From assembly GCA_902797165.1 (NCBI GenBank), contig CADBRU010000002.1, forward strand, positions 55,199-119,198: DNA of 64,000 bases, in the 5' to 3' direction. Under the pieces are notes generated by a model, which had not been told where the DNA came from, did no database searches, and was given only the letters and a program-made list of their open reading frames with translations. Below are positions 24,302 to 33,200 of this stretch, piece after piece; positions within the stretch are counted from its first letter, which is position 1; each line of letters begins with the position of its first letter. The stretch comes from an uncultured Elusimicrobium sp. GTDB taxonomy: Bacteria > Elusimicrobiota > Elusimicrobia > Elusimicrobiales > Elusimicrobiaceae. The position numbers were made by a program, and so were the translations under genes.

Positions 24302-24952
24302 TTATTGAAGATCTTTTTCGTTGGCGGTGATTAAGAGTTCTACACGGCGGTTTTTGGCGCGACCTTCGGCGGTGCTGTTATCAGCCACCGGTTGGGAAGA
24401 ACCATAACCGACATATTGAATGCTTAAAGTTTTCAACCCATTGCTTACTAAATAATCATACACACCTTTGGCACGATTTTTAGATAAGTCTTTGTTGTAA
24501 CTTTCATCACCGGTAGAATCAGCGTGACCGGCTACAATGATATTGTTTTTCGGGTATTTTTTAAGTACGCGGAGCAAATCATTGAGCGTGCTGATAGATT
24601 TGGCAGACAAAGCCGCATTTCCGGTTTCAAACAAAATGTCATTTTTCAAGGTAATGACTAAGCGAATGGTTTTACCGTTGGCATCTTTTACTTTGGTAAC
24701 GTCGGCAATTTCGGCCAATTCTTTGGCTTGTTTGTCGTAATAGTTACCTAAAAGACCGCCGGCAGTAGCGCCCGCCAAAGCACCGTAAATGGCACCTTGA
24801 TAACTTTTGCCACCGGTATTGTTAGCAATTATAGCACCGGCTAAACCACCTACTGCAGCGCCGGCGCCGGCACCGATAGCGGTGTTTTTGCCGGGGGTTG
24901 TGCAGGCAGTAACGAGTAATGCCGTACAGGCAAGCAACATCAGTTTCTTCAT
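24302..24952 (-). CDS. OmpA-family lipoprotein with glycine zipper
   Basis: The 216-residue product has a lipobox LVTAC (Cys17). Two Gly/Ala-rich zipper helices follow (GAGAGAAVGGLAGAII and GALAGATAGGLLG). The OmpA C-terminal domain has FETGNAALSAKSISTLN, the peptidoglycan-binding HADSTGDESYNKDLSKNRA and GRAKNRRVELLI. It resembles YiaD-type proteins that tie the outer membrane to the cell wall. SD (AAAGGAGAAAT) and terminator are present. Two more OmpA lipoproteins lie at 33201 and 33925. Confidence 0.9.
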   Translation of the reverse strand: MKKLMLLACTALLVTACTTPGKNTAIGAGAGAAVGGLAGAIIANNTGGKSYQGAIYGALAGATAGGLLGNYYDKQAKELAEIADVTKVKDANGKTIRLVITLKNDILFETGNAALSAKSISTLNDLLRVLKKYPKNNIIVAGHADSTGDESYNKDLSKNRAKGVYDYLVSNGLKTLSIQYVGYGSSQPVADNSTAEGRAKNRRVELLITANEKDLQ

Positions 24953-25069
24953 ATCTTTATTTCTCCTTTTACCGATTTCGGTTGATATTAAAGATACCTA
25001 TATTGTAACTTTTTTGCGGTAAAAACGAAAAGATTTTTTGCATAATTAACAAATTGAATGAAAAGGATG

Positions 25070-25097
25070 TTGTTTTTAAGTTCTTTTTTGCTATACT
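25070..25097 (+). promoter_or_regulatory. Promoter of the pilin at 25147
   Basis: TTGTTT (25070-25075) and TATACT (25092-25097) are 16 bases apart with a T-rich spacer. AGTAAG follows the -10 box, as it does in the promoter of the pilin at 26092. Confidence 0.5.
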
Positions 25098-25146
25098 ATC
25101 AGTAAGCACAAATGTTGTGCGTAATATCTTAACAAGGAGATTAGAT

Positions 25147-25641
25147 ATGAAAAAAGGTTTTACCTTAATTGAATTACTGGTAGTGGTACTCATTATCGGT
25201 ATTTTATCTGCGGTAGCATTACCTCAGTATACCACCGCCGTTGAAAAAGCGCGTTCTACGGAAGCATTGACCAATATGAGTGCCATTGCGCAAGCCGGAG
25301 AACGTTATTTTATGTTGAATAATATATGGCCGGGTACCTCGGTAGCAAATTTGGATATTGAAGTTCCGGCTATGAAATACTATACGCCCTCTTATGCCAA
25401 TTCCGGCACGAATGGTTGGATCGTTACTTTGCACCGTAACGGATCTGCCGGATACTATTTGTACACCGTGATTGCCAATGACGGACAAATGTGGCGTTTC
25501 TGTGGTAGCACTACGGCTCCCACATTGACTAATAATGCCGGAGTCTTTAGCGCTACGATGACTGACAATGTTGAAGGTTCTGAAATTGAAAAGATGTGTA
25601 ATGCCATTACCAGCGGTAAAGCCACCGACGGTACCTGGTAA
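25147..25641 (+). CDS. Type IV pilin-like protein
   Basis: The 164-residue product has the class III signal MKKG followed by FTLIELLVVVLIIGILSA with Glu5. The globular part has AVEKARSTEALTNMSAIAQA and a late Cys pair (WRFCGST and KMCNAIT) that may form the C-terminal disulfide loop of pilins. The ATG at 25147 has CAAGGAG upstream; the frame is open to 25054 but has no signal there. It stands alone with its own promoter and terminator. Its N-terminal 30 residues are nearly identical to the other pilins in the window, while the rest differs. Confidence 0.9.
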   Translation: MKKGFTLIELLVVVLIIGILSAVALPQYTTAVEKARSTEALTNMSAIAQAGERYFMLNNIWPGTSVANLDIEVPAMKYYTPSYANSGTNGWIVTLHRNGSAGYYLYTVIANDGQMWRFCGSTTAPTLTNNAGVFSATMTDNVEGSEIEKMCNAITSGKATDGTW

Positions 25642-25659
25642 TTTTACACCAAACATTTT

Positions 25660-25687
25660 AAAACCGCTCCTTTTGGAGCGGTTTTTT
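25660..25687 (+). terminator. Terminator of the pilin at 25147
   Basis: AAACCGCTCC, loop TTTT, GGAGCGG and six T. Confidence 0.9.
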
Positions 25688-25763
25688 ATTTGTCACTTTT
25701 TGTTTGGATAAAAAGTATCAAATTTCTATGGTACTTTTCTCACGGGCAGAAAAGTACCCAAAA

Positions 25764-25891
25764 GGCCCTTCGGCCCGCAAAGCCCAAAATCAGTTAAATC
25801 AAGGACACGTCTTTTAACTCACTTAGACCGTTCAAACAAAAAGACGTGTTGTCATTTGATTTAACTGATTTTTACAACGCTTTGAAGGGCC
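25764..25891. repeat. Long composite inverted repeat (possible structured RNA or non-autonomous element)
   Basis: Four nested pairings fold the stretch into one long hairpin. GGCCCTTC (25764-25771) pairs with GAAGGGCC (25884-25891), and CAAAGC (25778-25783) with GCTTTG (25879-25884). ATCAGTTAAATCAA (25789-25802) pairs with its exact complement (25856-25869). CACGTCTTTT (25806-25815) pairs with AAAAGACGTG (25839-25848). It lies in a 450-base gap between two pilins with no coding frame; the remaining part of the gap (25892-26010) shows nothing clear. Confidence 0.65.
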
Positions 25892-26019
25892 GATGTAAAC
25901 AACGAAGCAATAACACCAAATCCATCACGGAAAGTTTTTGTCCGGGATATTGTCGGCGGTTGAGACCCTGAACAAAAAACCCTCAGGGTGGACTGATTTT
26001 ATTAAAATCTTAAAAAGGC

Positions 26020-26048
26020 TTGATAAAGGGAGTTTTTCTTTTTAAAAT
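26020..26048 (+). promoter_or_regulatory. Promoter of the pilin at 26092
   Basis: TTGATA (26020-26025) and TAAAAT (26043-26048) are 17 bases apart with a T-rich spacer (TTTTTCTTTTT). The block from GGCTTGA to AGTA is closely similar to the promoter of the phage-embedded pilin at 2418. Confidence 0.7.
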
Positions 26049-26091
26049 AGTAATTGCAGTAAGTTTTACCATAACTAAAAAGGAGAATCTT

Positions 26092-26565
26092 ATGAAAAAA
26101 GGCTTTACTCTTATTGAATTATTGGTGGTAGTTTTGATTATCGGTATATTGTCTGCCGTTGCCTTACCGCAATATACCTTAGCCGTAGAAAAAAGTCGTA
26201 TTGCCGAAGCAAATATCATATTAAAATCATTGACGGATGCTTGTGAGCGGTATTATTTAGATTGGGGATCGGATGATACCTGCCACTGGGACGGACTTGA
26301 CATTTCATTAGAATTGCCGGAAGCAAATGACGGGCTTGATAGACAAGGAAAATATTTTAGTTATAGTCTTGAAGAAGCAACTATGGCAATTAGAGCATAT
26401 AGAACGGAAGATTGGGACAATAGTTCATCTACCGATTACTATTTAAGTTACGAATATGCTTCAGAAGGGCATCCATACCCTTATACAAGGACATGTACAG
26501 GAAGTACAGATTTCGGTAAGAAAGTATGTAAGACACTTTGCGGCGCGAATACTTGCGAATACTAA
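26092..26565 (+). CDS. Type IV pilin-like protein
   Basis: The 157-residue product begins MKKG and FTLIELLVVVLIIGILSA with Glu5, then AVEKSRIAEANIILKSLTDA. The globular part is acidic and rich in Tyr and Asp, with Cys in RTCTGSTDFG, KVCKTLCG and the end TCEY. The ATG has AAAGGAG upstream; a longer frame to 26020 has no function. It is a single-gene unit with its own promoter and a terminator shared with uvrA. Confidence 0.9.
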   Translation: MKKGFTLIELLVVVLIIGILSAVALPQYTLAVEKSRIAEANIILKSLTDACERYYLDWGSDDTCHWDGLDISLELPEANDGLDRQGKYFSYSLEEATMAIRAYRTEDWDNSSSTDYYLSYEYASEGHPYPYTRTCTGSTDFGKKVCKTLCGANTCEY

Positions 26566-26569
26566 TTTT

Positions 26570-26600
26570 AAAATACCCCGGAAATTTTCCGGGGTATTTT
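26570..26600. terminator. Bidirectional terminator between pilin and uvrA
   Basis: AAAATACCCCGGA (26570-26582) and its complement (26588-26600) form a 13-bp stem with T-runs on both strands. The uvrA stop codon overlaps it. Confidence 0.9.
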
Positions 26601-29505
26601 ATTTCTTCTTCTTTTTCTTCGGGGTTTGCGGTTTTTCTTGCGGATGTTTTTTAAGAAAAGTATCTACGGCATCCAGTTCGGGTTTTAAGTATTTGCCGGT
26701 ATAAGATTTCTTGCACGCGGCTACTTCACGCGGGGTGCCGGCACAAACAATTTGTCCGCCACCGTCTCCGCCTTCGGGGCCCAAATCAATGATCCAATCG
26801 GCGGTTTTGATGACGTCTAAATTATGCTCGATAATTAGTACCGTATTACCGCGGTCGGCTAGGTCGTGCAAAACATGCAAAAGTTTATCAATATCGGCAA
26901 AATGCAGCCCGGTGGTGGGCTCATCTAAAATATATAAGGTGCGCCCCGTGCCTTTGCGCGAAAGTTCGTCAGCCAGTTTGACGCGTTGTGCTTCTCCGCC
27001 CGATAAAGTGGTGGCCGATTGCCCCAATTTGATGTACCCAAGCCCCACATCTTGCAGTGTTTGCAAATAGCGTTTTATTTTTGGGATGGCATCAAAAAAT
27101 TCTAAGGCTTGCGATACGCTCATATCCAGCACATCGGCAATATTTTTGCCTTTATAAGTAACTTGCAAAGTATCTTCGTTAAAACGTTTGCCGTGGCACT
27201 CTTCGCATTTAACATACACGTCGGCCAAAAATTGCATTTGAATTTTTAAAATACCGTCGCCTTGGCATTTTTCGCAGCGGCCGCCTTTGACATTAAAAGA
27301 AAAACGTCCTGCCTGATAGCCGCGGCGTTTGGCTTCGGGCATTTGTGCAAATAATTCGCGGATATGCGTAAATAATCCAATATATGTAGCCGGATTGGAA
27401 CGCGGGGTTTTGCCGATAGGGCTTTGATCTACAATGATGACTTTATCAATATTTTCCAGCCCTTTAATCGTTTTGTGCGTGCCGGGCATTTCTTTGGCGT
27501 GGTAAAATTTTTGCGCCAGTGCTTTGTATAAAATTTGGTGAATTAAGGTGCTTTTTCCGCTGCCGGAAACACCGGTTACACACACAAATTTTCCGAGGGG
27601 AATTTTGACATTGATGTTTTTTAAATTAAATTGTTGGGCGCCCACAATTTCAATATTTTTTCCGTTGCCTTTGCGCAAGTCTTTGCGCGGCAAGATACAG
27701 CAGCGTCCGTTTAAGTAAGAAGCGGTAAGAGAGTTTTTGTTTTTCAGAAAATCTTTAGTCGGTCCCTGTGCCACTACCTCACCGCCATGTTCTCCCGCCG
27801 CCGGTCCGAGTTCTATGACCCAATCGGAAGATAAAATGGTATCTTTATCGTGTTCGACCACGATTAAAGTGTTGTCCAAATCGCGCAGTTCTTTTAAAGT
27901 CGCAATCAGGCGGTCATTATCGCGCGAATGTAAGCCGATGGTCGGCTCATCAAGTACATATAAAACGCCCGTAAGCCCCGAGCCGATTTGTGTGGCTAAA
28001 TGGATGCGTTGCGCCTCTCCGCCCGATAAAGTTTGACTCTTGCGGTTCAAGGTCAAATAAGAAAGTCCCACGCTGTTTAAAAAGTCCAAACGGGCTTTAA
28101 TTTCTTTGAGTACATCTTTAGCAATGGTTTGTTCTTTCTCGGTTAATTTTAATTGATCAAAAAATTGTTTGGCGTCCGATACTTGCAAAGCGCATACCTC
28201 GGCAATGTTTTTCCCGCCGATATAGACGGCCAAGGCTTCTGCTTTTAAACGTTTGCCGTGGCAGGTGGGACATTCAATTTCGCGCATGAAACGGTTGTAT
28301 ACTTCTTCACGCACAAAATCACTTTCACTTTCATCATGGCGGCGTTGCAAATTGGTGATGACCCCTTCAAAAGGTTGGTCATTGCCGGAAATAAAAGATC
28401 GGTAATAGGCTTCACCTTTGCCGTAGAGTAACAAATCACGTTGCGCTTTGGGCAATTTATTCCACGGCGTAGTCATGGAAATGTGAGCGTGTCTGCAAAC
28501 TTGTTTTAAAATATCATAATAGTACCCGCTCCAAGATGTTTTCCAACGGTGGGTGCGGGTAGTAACGGGGTTATGCCATGCGGCAATGGCACCTTCGTTG
28601 ATAGAAAGGGAGGGGTCGGGCACTACTAGATCTTCGGCAATTTGAATTTTAATGCCAAGTCCGTTACATTCCGGACAAGCACCGTAGGGGGAATTAAAAG
28701 AAAATAAACGCGGCTCCATGTCGGAAAATCCAATGCCGCAATGCGCGCAGGCATTACTTTCACTGTAGGTAAATTCACGCGGTTTATTACCCTCTGCTTC
28801 TTGAATAGTCACAAGCCCTTTGGCATATTTCAAAGCCAGTTCCAAGGATTCCACCAGGCGTTCGCGTTCAAATTCTTCCACAAAAATTTCGTCGGCCAAT
28901 AATTCAATCGTGTGTTTTTTGTAACGCTCTAAAGTGGGGGGCGTATCTAAATTACAAATCGTTCCGTTGACCCGCACTTTAACATAGCCCTCTTTTTTAA
29001 GCCGTGCAAATAATTCTTCGTACGTACCGGCACGACCGCGTACCAGCGGAGCAAAAATATACACATTTTTTTCATTAAATTTCTTTAGAATATCGGCGGC
29101 TATACCTTGCACGGACCAGGTGTCTATCGGTCGTCCGCACTGCGGGCAATGGCGCTTGCCTATCCGTGCAAAAAGTAAACGTAAATAATCATAAATTTCC
29201 GTAACGGTGGAAACCGTAGAGCGGGGGTTCTTGGACGGGTTTCTCTGCTCAATGGAAATAGCGGGGGACAAACCGGAAATATGTTCGACATCCGGTTTTT
29301 CCATTAGGTCCAAAAATTGGCGCGCATACGCAGACATGCTTTCCACATATCGGCGTTGTCCTTCGGCATAAATGGTATCAAATGCCAAAGAACTTTTGCC
29401 GCTGCCGGAAAGTCCGGTTACGACGACCATTTTATCTTTGGGCAATTCTACGGTAATGTTTTTTAAATTGTGACCTTTGGCACCTATGACCTTAATACTT
29501 TTCAT
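26599..29505 (-). CDS. uvrA: Excinuclease ABC subunit A
   Basis: The 968-residue DNA damage sensor of nucleotide excision repair has two ABC ATPase cassettes. The first Walker A is GLSGSGKSS near the N-terminus and the second GVSGSGKSTLI in the middle. Two signature motifs are LSGGEAQRIHLATQI and LSGGEAQRVKLADEL, followed by LYVLDEPTIGLHSRD and LYILDEPTTGLH. Zinc modules (CAHCGIGF region, and CEKCQGDGILKI with CEECHGKRF) are present. The ATG at 29505 has AAGGA upstream and gives the standard start KSIKVIGAKGHNLKNI. The C-terminus ends in a Lys-rich tail. It appears to be a single-gene unit. Confidence 0.98.
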   Translation of the reverse strand: MKSIKVIGAKGHNLKNITVELPKDKMVVVTGLSGSGKSSLAFDTIYAEGQRRYVESMSAYARQFLDLMEKPDVEHISGLSPAISIEQRNPSKNPRSTVSTVTEIYDYLRLLFARIGKRHCPQCGRPIDTWSVQGIAADILKKFNEKNVYIFAPLVRGRAGTYEELFARLKKEGYVKVRVNGTICNLDTPPTLERYKKHTIELLADEIFVEEFERERLVESLELALKYAKGLVTIQEAEGNKPREFTYSESNACAHCGIGFSDMEPRLFSFNSPYGACPECNGLGIKIQIAEDLVVPDPSLSINEGAIAAWHNPVTTRTHRWKTSWSGYYYDILKQVCRHAHISMTTPWNKLPKAQRDLLLYGKGEAYYRSFISGNDQPFEGVITNLQRRHDESESDFVREEVYNRFMREIECPTCHGKRLKAEALAVYIGGKNIAEVCALQVSDAKQFFDQLKLTEKEQTIAKDVLKEIKARLDFLNSVGLSYLTLNRKSQTLSGGEAQRIHLATQIGSGLTGVLYVLDEPTIGLHSRDNDRLIATLKELRDLDNTLIVVEHDKDTILSSDWVIELGPAAGEHGGEVVAQGPTKDFLKNKNSLTASYLNGRCCILPRKDLRKGNGKNIEIVGAQQFNLKNINVKIPLGKFVCVTGVSGSGKSTLIHQILYKALAQKFYHAKEMPGTHKTIKGLENIDKVIIVDQSPIGKTPRSNPATYIGLFTHIRELFAQMPEAKRRGYQAGRFSFNVKGGRCEKCQGDGILKIQMQFLADVYVKCEECHGKRFNEDTLQVTYKGKNIADVLDMSVSQALEFFDAIPKIKRYLQTLQDVGLGYIKLGQSATTLSGGEAQRVKLADELSRKGTGRTLYILDEPTTGLHFADIDKLLHVLHDLADRGNTVLIIEHNLDVIKTADWIIDLGPEGGDGGGQIVCAGTPREVAACKKSYTGKYLKPELDAVDTFLKKHPQEKPQTPKKKKKK

Positions 29506-29582
29506 GTGGAGTCCTTTCAGCAAATTTCCTCTAGAAATTATATAATTTTTATAAGGCCTTCCGTTTGTAAATAAAGGGTTTG

Positions 29583-30653
29583 ATGCGTATGAAAAAATTA
29601 ACTAAATCTTTAGTCTATGTACTGGGTATAGCCTTGTCCGTCGGCATTATTGCTTTGCTTGTATATCAGGGCAAAGACAGTATGGTAAAAATTTGGCAAG
29701 AAGTACAAACCAAATACCTATTTTTAAGTTTGATTTCCTCCGTGCTGATTTATGTGGCCATGGGTATGAGTTTGTACGAAGTATTGCGCATCATGGGGCG
29801 GCGCATTAATAAAGGGGCGGCCATTGGTATTGCGCTTGTTTCCACGACGGTAAATTATGTGGTTTCTTCCATGGGGGTAAGCGGGTTTGCACTGCGTGCG
29901 CATTTGCTTAACCGCCGGCGCGTGCCTTTTGGGATGTGTGTAACGGCCAGTATTGTGATTTCGGTTTTACTGTATTTTGTGTTGGCTATTATTATTTTGC
30001 AAGGCTCTATTCTGATGTTTTTTAATGCTTCTGCCACTACCTTACAAATCGTCAAAAATTTCTTATTAATCGTCGTAATGTGTGCCGTTTGTGCGTTTAT
30101 TACGGCCTTTCTATTTAACAATGAATGGCGCTCTAAATGGGTGCGGCGTATGTTCCGTTGGCTCAATAAATTTTTGTTCCATGTATTTCGTGCTTTAATT
30201 CCGAAAGGGTGCTATGACGATTTTGTGGACCAACTTGATGAAGGTATTAATTTAATTCACAAGAAAAAGAACAAACTTACCAAGACGATTATTTATGTAT
30301 GTGCCGATTGGTTGTTTACGATTTTTGTATTGTATTTTGCTTTCCGAGCGGTAGGGATACATATCTCTACGGCCGTGCTGGTTGCCGGTTTTGCCGTCGG
30401 TATGGCAACTACTTTGATTCCCGTATTACCCGGTGGCCTAGGCGCTATGGAACTGGCCATGACGGCAGTATTTTCGCAAATGGGTATTGATTGGGACGCG
30501 GCCTTGATGGCTACTTTAATTTACCGGGTTGTGTATTACATTTTACCGGGCATTGTAAGCATTTTTATTTATTGGGGTTTGCAACTTTCCGAGGGAGAAC
30601 GTTCCCACAAACGCTCTAAAAAGGGGATGAACCATGAAAGAGAGAATGGATGA
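29583..30653 (+). CDS. LPG-synthase-type flippase-like membrane protein (UPF0104)
   Basis: The roughly 356-residue protein has eight or nine membrane helices and family signatures TTVNYVVSSMGVSGFALRAH, RRVPFGMCVTASIV and a late ATTLIPVLPGGLGAMELAM. This matches the N-terminal membrane domain of lysylphosphatidylglycerol synthases without the transferase part, so a lipid or glycolipid translocation role is likely. Start choice is between 29583 and 29589; AAAGGG is just upstream. It overlaps the carbonic anhydrase gene by 20 bases and leads a four-gene operon. Confidence 0.85.
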   Translation: MRMKKLTKSLVYVLGIALSVGIIALLVYQGKDSMVKIWQEVQTKYLFLSLISSVLIYVAMGMSLYEVLRIMGRRINKGAAIGIALVSTTVNYVVSSMGVSGFALRAHLLNRRRVPFGMCVTASIVISVLLYFVLAIIILQGSILMFFNASATTLQIVKNFLLIVVMCAVCAFITAFLFNNEWRSKWVRRMFRWLNKFLFHVFRALIPKGCYDDFVDQLDEGINLIHKKKNKLTKTIIYVCADWLFTIFVLYFAFRAVGIHISTAVLVAGFAVGMATTLIPVLPGGLGAMELAMTAVFSQMGIDWDAALMATLIYRVVYYILPGIVSIFIYWGLQLSEGERSHKRSKKGMNHERENG

Positions 30654-31152
30654 ATTAGTACCTAAAACGGCACCCAGTGCCTATATTCACCCGACGGCGG
30701 TACTGGCCGGGGCGGTCAATGTGGGGGAAAATGTTTCCATTTGGCCTTGTGCGGTTTTGCGCGGAGATATTGCGGAAATTACCATCGGGGATAACAGTAA
30801 TATCCAAGACAATGCCTGCGTGCATGTTAATTACAATGCTCCCGCTATTATCGGGCGCGGAGTAACGGTAGGACATGGCGCGGTCGTACATGGCAGTAAA
30901 ATCGGCAATAATTGTTTAATCGGCATGAACGCGGTGGTGCTGGAAAGTGAAATCGGTGCCAATTGTTTAATCGGCGCCGGAGCGGTGGTGACCGCCGGAA
31001 AAAATATTCCCGCCGGATCGTTGGTGATGGGAGTTCCCGCCAAAGTAATACGCGAATTAACCGAAGATGAAATCAATTCGATATTACAAAATGCCCGTGA
31101 ATATATAAAACTGGGCCAATTTTATAAAGATAAAGCGGAGCCGTTATCATGA
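30634..31152 (+). CDS. Gamma-class carbonic anhydrase-like protein
   Basis: The 172-residue left-handed beta-helix protein has hexapeptide repeats. Putative zinc ligands are His64 (CVHVN), His81 and His86 (VGHGAVVHG). Arg43 and Asp45 in AVLRGDIAEITIG are conserved. C-terminal GSLVMGVPAKVIRELTEDE is typical of the YrdA/PaaY subgroup. It may hydrate CO2 or be an acyl-carrier relative. It overlaps the previous gene by 20 bases and the response regulator by ATGA. Confidence 0.88.
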   Translation: MKERMDELVPKTAPSAYIHPTAVLAGAVNVGENVSIWPCAVLRGDIAEITIGDNSNIQDNACVHVNYNAPAIIGRGVTVGHGAVVHGSKIGNNCLIGMNAVVLESEIGANCLIGAGAVVTAGKNIPAGSLVMGVPAKVIRELTEDEINSILQNAREYIKLGQFYKDKAEPLS

Positions 31153-31514
31153 AAAAAATCGTTTTAATAGAAGACTCCAAGGCCCTAGCGGGGGCATTAG
31201 AGGGGGCTTTGAAATTAAACGATATACAAACCGTATGGGCGGCTGACGGCGTACAGGGAGTGGCGGCTGCTCGTCGGGAAAAACCGGATTTGATTTTACT
31301 GGATTTAATGTTACCGCGCATCAGCGGTTTTGAAGTGTGTAAAATTTTGAAAACGGACCGCGGCACGTGGCGCATTCCGATTGTGATTATGTCCACTTTG
31401 ACCGATGAAGAAAGCCGGATTCGCGCGCAAGAGGCCGGGGCAGATCATTTTATAGCCAAACCGTATAATTTGGCCGCTACTTTGGCGGAGATCAAAAAGT
31501 ATTTAAAAATATAA
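31149..31514 (+). CDS. Single-domain response regulator
   Basis: The 121-residue receiver domain has Glu8-Asp9 as metal ligands, phosphoacceptor Asp52 in DLILLDLMLP, the Ser/Thr switch in VIMSTLTDEE and Lys in HFIAKPYN. No output domain is attached, so it must act through protein contacts like CheY or a relay protein. It overlaps the preceding gene by 4 bases and is followed 30 bases later by a TPR protein, a possible partner. No kinase is in the window. Confidence 0.93.
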   Translation: MKKIVLIEDSKALAGALEGALKLNDIQTVWAADGVQGVAAARREKPDLILLDLMLPRISGFEVCKILKTDRGTWRIPIVIMSTLTDEESRIRAQEAGADHFIAKPYNLAATLAEIKKYLKI

Positions 31515-31544
31515 ATCATTCCGGTGTGATTTTTCGGAGAAAAT

Positions 31545-32606
31545 ATGTCTACAAAAATAAACACAGCACAACTGCAACTTTGGCTCGAACAAACTCCTTC
31601 TAAAGTATTAGAAGTCTTAAGTAAGAAAAAGAATTTATCTTCCGAATTATTATTTTTACAGGGAGAAGCACACCGTTTACTGGGTTCTTTCCAACCGGCA
31701 ATTGCTACCTATGCCAAAGCGCTTAAAACTTCCGTGCAAGCCGAAGAGCGCATGGACATTTTGCTTGCTATGGCGGCTTGTTACCGCACTTTAGGCATTG
31801 CTGCTGCCGCTTATGAATTGGCCGATGATGCGCTTAAAATGGCCGCTGAACTGGAATATGAAGAATATGTTTTGCGTGCCATGCAAGAAATGGGTATGGC
31901 TTTGCGCGCGTGGGGGAAATTAGACGAAGCCTTGGAACTGTTGGACGCGGTGTTGGCGGCTTATACGCAACAAAAAGATTATGCGGGAATGAGTTTTGTT
32001 TGTTGGGCCAAAGGCGGTATTTACCGTCTCAAAGGCTGGCTTGCGGAAGGCATTGCCCAATTTAAGCAGGCTATCAAGTACGCGCAAAAATGTGGAGATG
32101 AAATTAATTTGGCCTACGGATATTGCGGGCTTGCGGGCATTAGCCGCATTGCGGGAAAAATTGATGATTGCGTAAACAATTATAAAAAGGCAGAGAAGAT
32201 TTTTAATAAAACCGAAGATTTATTCGGGCAAGCCTATACAAACTGCGGCATGGCTAACGGGCTTCGCCAGCAGGGGAAATACGACGAGGCTTTGCGCCAT
32301 TATAACAAGGCAGATAAATTGTATAGCGGTATCGGTGATAAAGTAGATTTGGGATTTGTAAAATGGGGGCGCGCCGATATTTTAAAGCGCCGCAATAAAT
32401 TGCCGCAGGCTTTAGCGGATTTGCGCGCCGCCCAAGAACTCTTTGATCATTCCGATGAAATGCGCGGGCAGATTTTAACCAAATTGGCTTTGGCGCAGGT
32501 ATTATATGCGCTGGGGCAAATCGACGAGGCGGAAGCCTTGTATGCTCAAGGAGTGACCCAAGCAAAGGCCGAAGGTTTGCATACGTATTTGGAAAGTTAC
32601 ACTTGA
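31545..32606 (+). CDS. TPR repeat protein
   Basis: The 353-residue protein is built almost entirely of tetratricopeptide repeats, for example AIATYAKALKTSVQAEERMD, AYELADDALKMAAELEYEEY, CVNNYKKAEKIFNKTEDLFG and ALRHYNKADKLYSGIGDKVD. It has no signal peptide, so it is cytoplasmic. It lies last in the operon with the response regulator and may receive its signal, by analogy with TPR partners of response regulators. SD is TCGGAGAAAA. Confidence 0.85.
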   Translation: MSTKINTAQLQLWLEQTPSKVLEVLSKKKNLSSELLFLQGEAHRLLGSFQPAIATYAKALKTSVQAEERMDILLAMAACYRTLGIAAAAYELADDALKMAAELEYEEYVLRAMQEMGMALRAWGKLDEALELLDAVLAAYTQQKDYAGMSFVCWAKGGIYRLKGWLAEGIAQFKQAIKYAQKCGDEINLAYGYCGLAGISRIAGKIDDCVNNYKKAEKIFNKTEDLFGQAYTNCGMANGLRQQGKYDEALRHYNKADKLYSGIGDKVDLGFVKWGRADILKRRNKLPQALADLRAAQELFDHSDEMRGQILTKLALAQVLYALGQIDEAEALYAQGVTQAKAEGLHTYLESYT

Positions 32607-32651
32607 TTAATAACTAATATATTTGTAACCTATCATGCGAAAGGACAAGTT

Positions 32652-33137
32652 ATGCAAAAAGCATTTACACTCATTGAATTATTGGTAATTGTTTTGATTA
32701 TCGGTATTTTGGCGTCGATTGCTTTGCCGCAGTATCAAAAGGCCGTTGCAAACAATAAGGCTATGCAACTGGTTATAGCGGCTAAAGCAATTGCAGAGGA
32801 ACAAAATATCTATTACTTGTCTAATGGCGTTTATAGTGAAAGTGCAGATGATTTCGGTTCTTATCCTAAACTCTCGGACACTAGTTTGAAAATAGGAAAA
32901 GGTTATTGCAGTTTGGTTTATTCCAATCAAGCAAATTCACAGCGGATTTCCTGCAGCATGACCGCACCCAATGTGGTCATTCAGCGGCGTTATAAAGGCG
33001 GGTCATTAACTTGTTGTACTTATCCGTCCGATAATTTTGCAGGGGATACCCTGTGTCAGTATATAACCGATAAAGAAACATGGAATAACGGGTGTTCTAG
33101 CGGTGGAGAAGGATCGATGTGTCATTGTTATAATTGA
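32652..33137 (+). CDS. Type IV pilin-like protein (variant signal)
   Basis: The 161-residue product begins MQKA followed by FTLIELLVIVLIIGILAS, so the residue before the cleavage site is Ala instead of Gly. Prepilin peptidases accept Ala in many cases. Glu5 is kept. The globular part has at least eight Cys (CSLVYSNQ, ISCSMT, TCCTYP, LCQY, NGCSSGG and the end MCHCYN), more than the other pilins. It has its own SD (AAAGGA) and shared terminator 33158-33186. It is the most divergent of the five pilins. Confidence 0.88.
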   Translation: MQKAFTLIELLVIVLIIGILASIALPQYQKAVANNKAMQLVIAAKAIAEEQNIYYLSNGVYSESADDFGSYPKLSDTSLKIGKGYCSLVYSNQANSQRISCSMTAPNVVIQRRYKGGSLTCCTYPSDNFAGDTLCQYITDKETWNNGCSSGGEGSMCHCYN

Positions 33138-33157
33138 TTGAATTTGAATTTAGCAAT

Positions 33158-33186
33158 AAAAAACCCCGCACTAGGCGGGGTTTTTT
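33158..33186. terminator. Bidirectional terminator
   Basis: CCCCGC (33164-33169) and GCGGGG (33175-33180) with A-run and T-run. The core CCCCGCACTAGGCGGGG is identical to that at 55598-55613. Confidence 0.9.
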
Positions 33187-33200
33187 ATAAGTAAGAAAAC

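Noticed and set aside
29303..29318. TAGGTCCAAA-like match in uvrA
   Set aside because: It lies inside conserved coding sequence and has no promoter next to it, so it is taken as chance.
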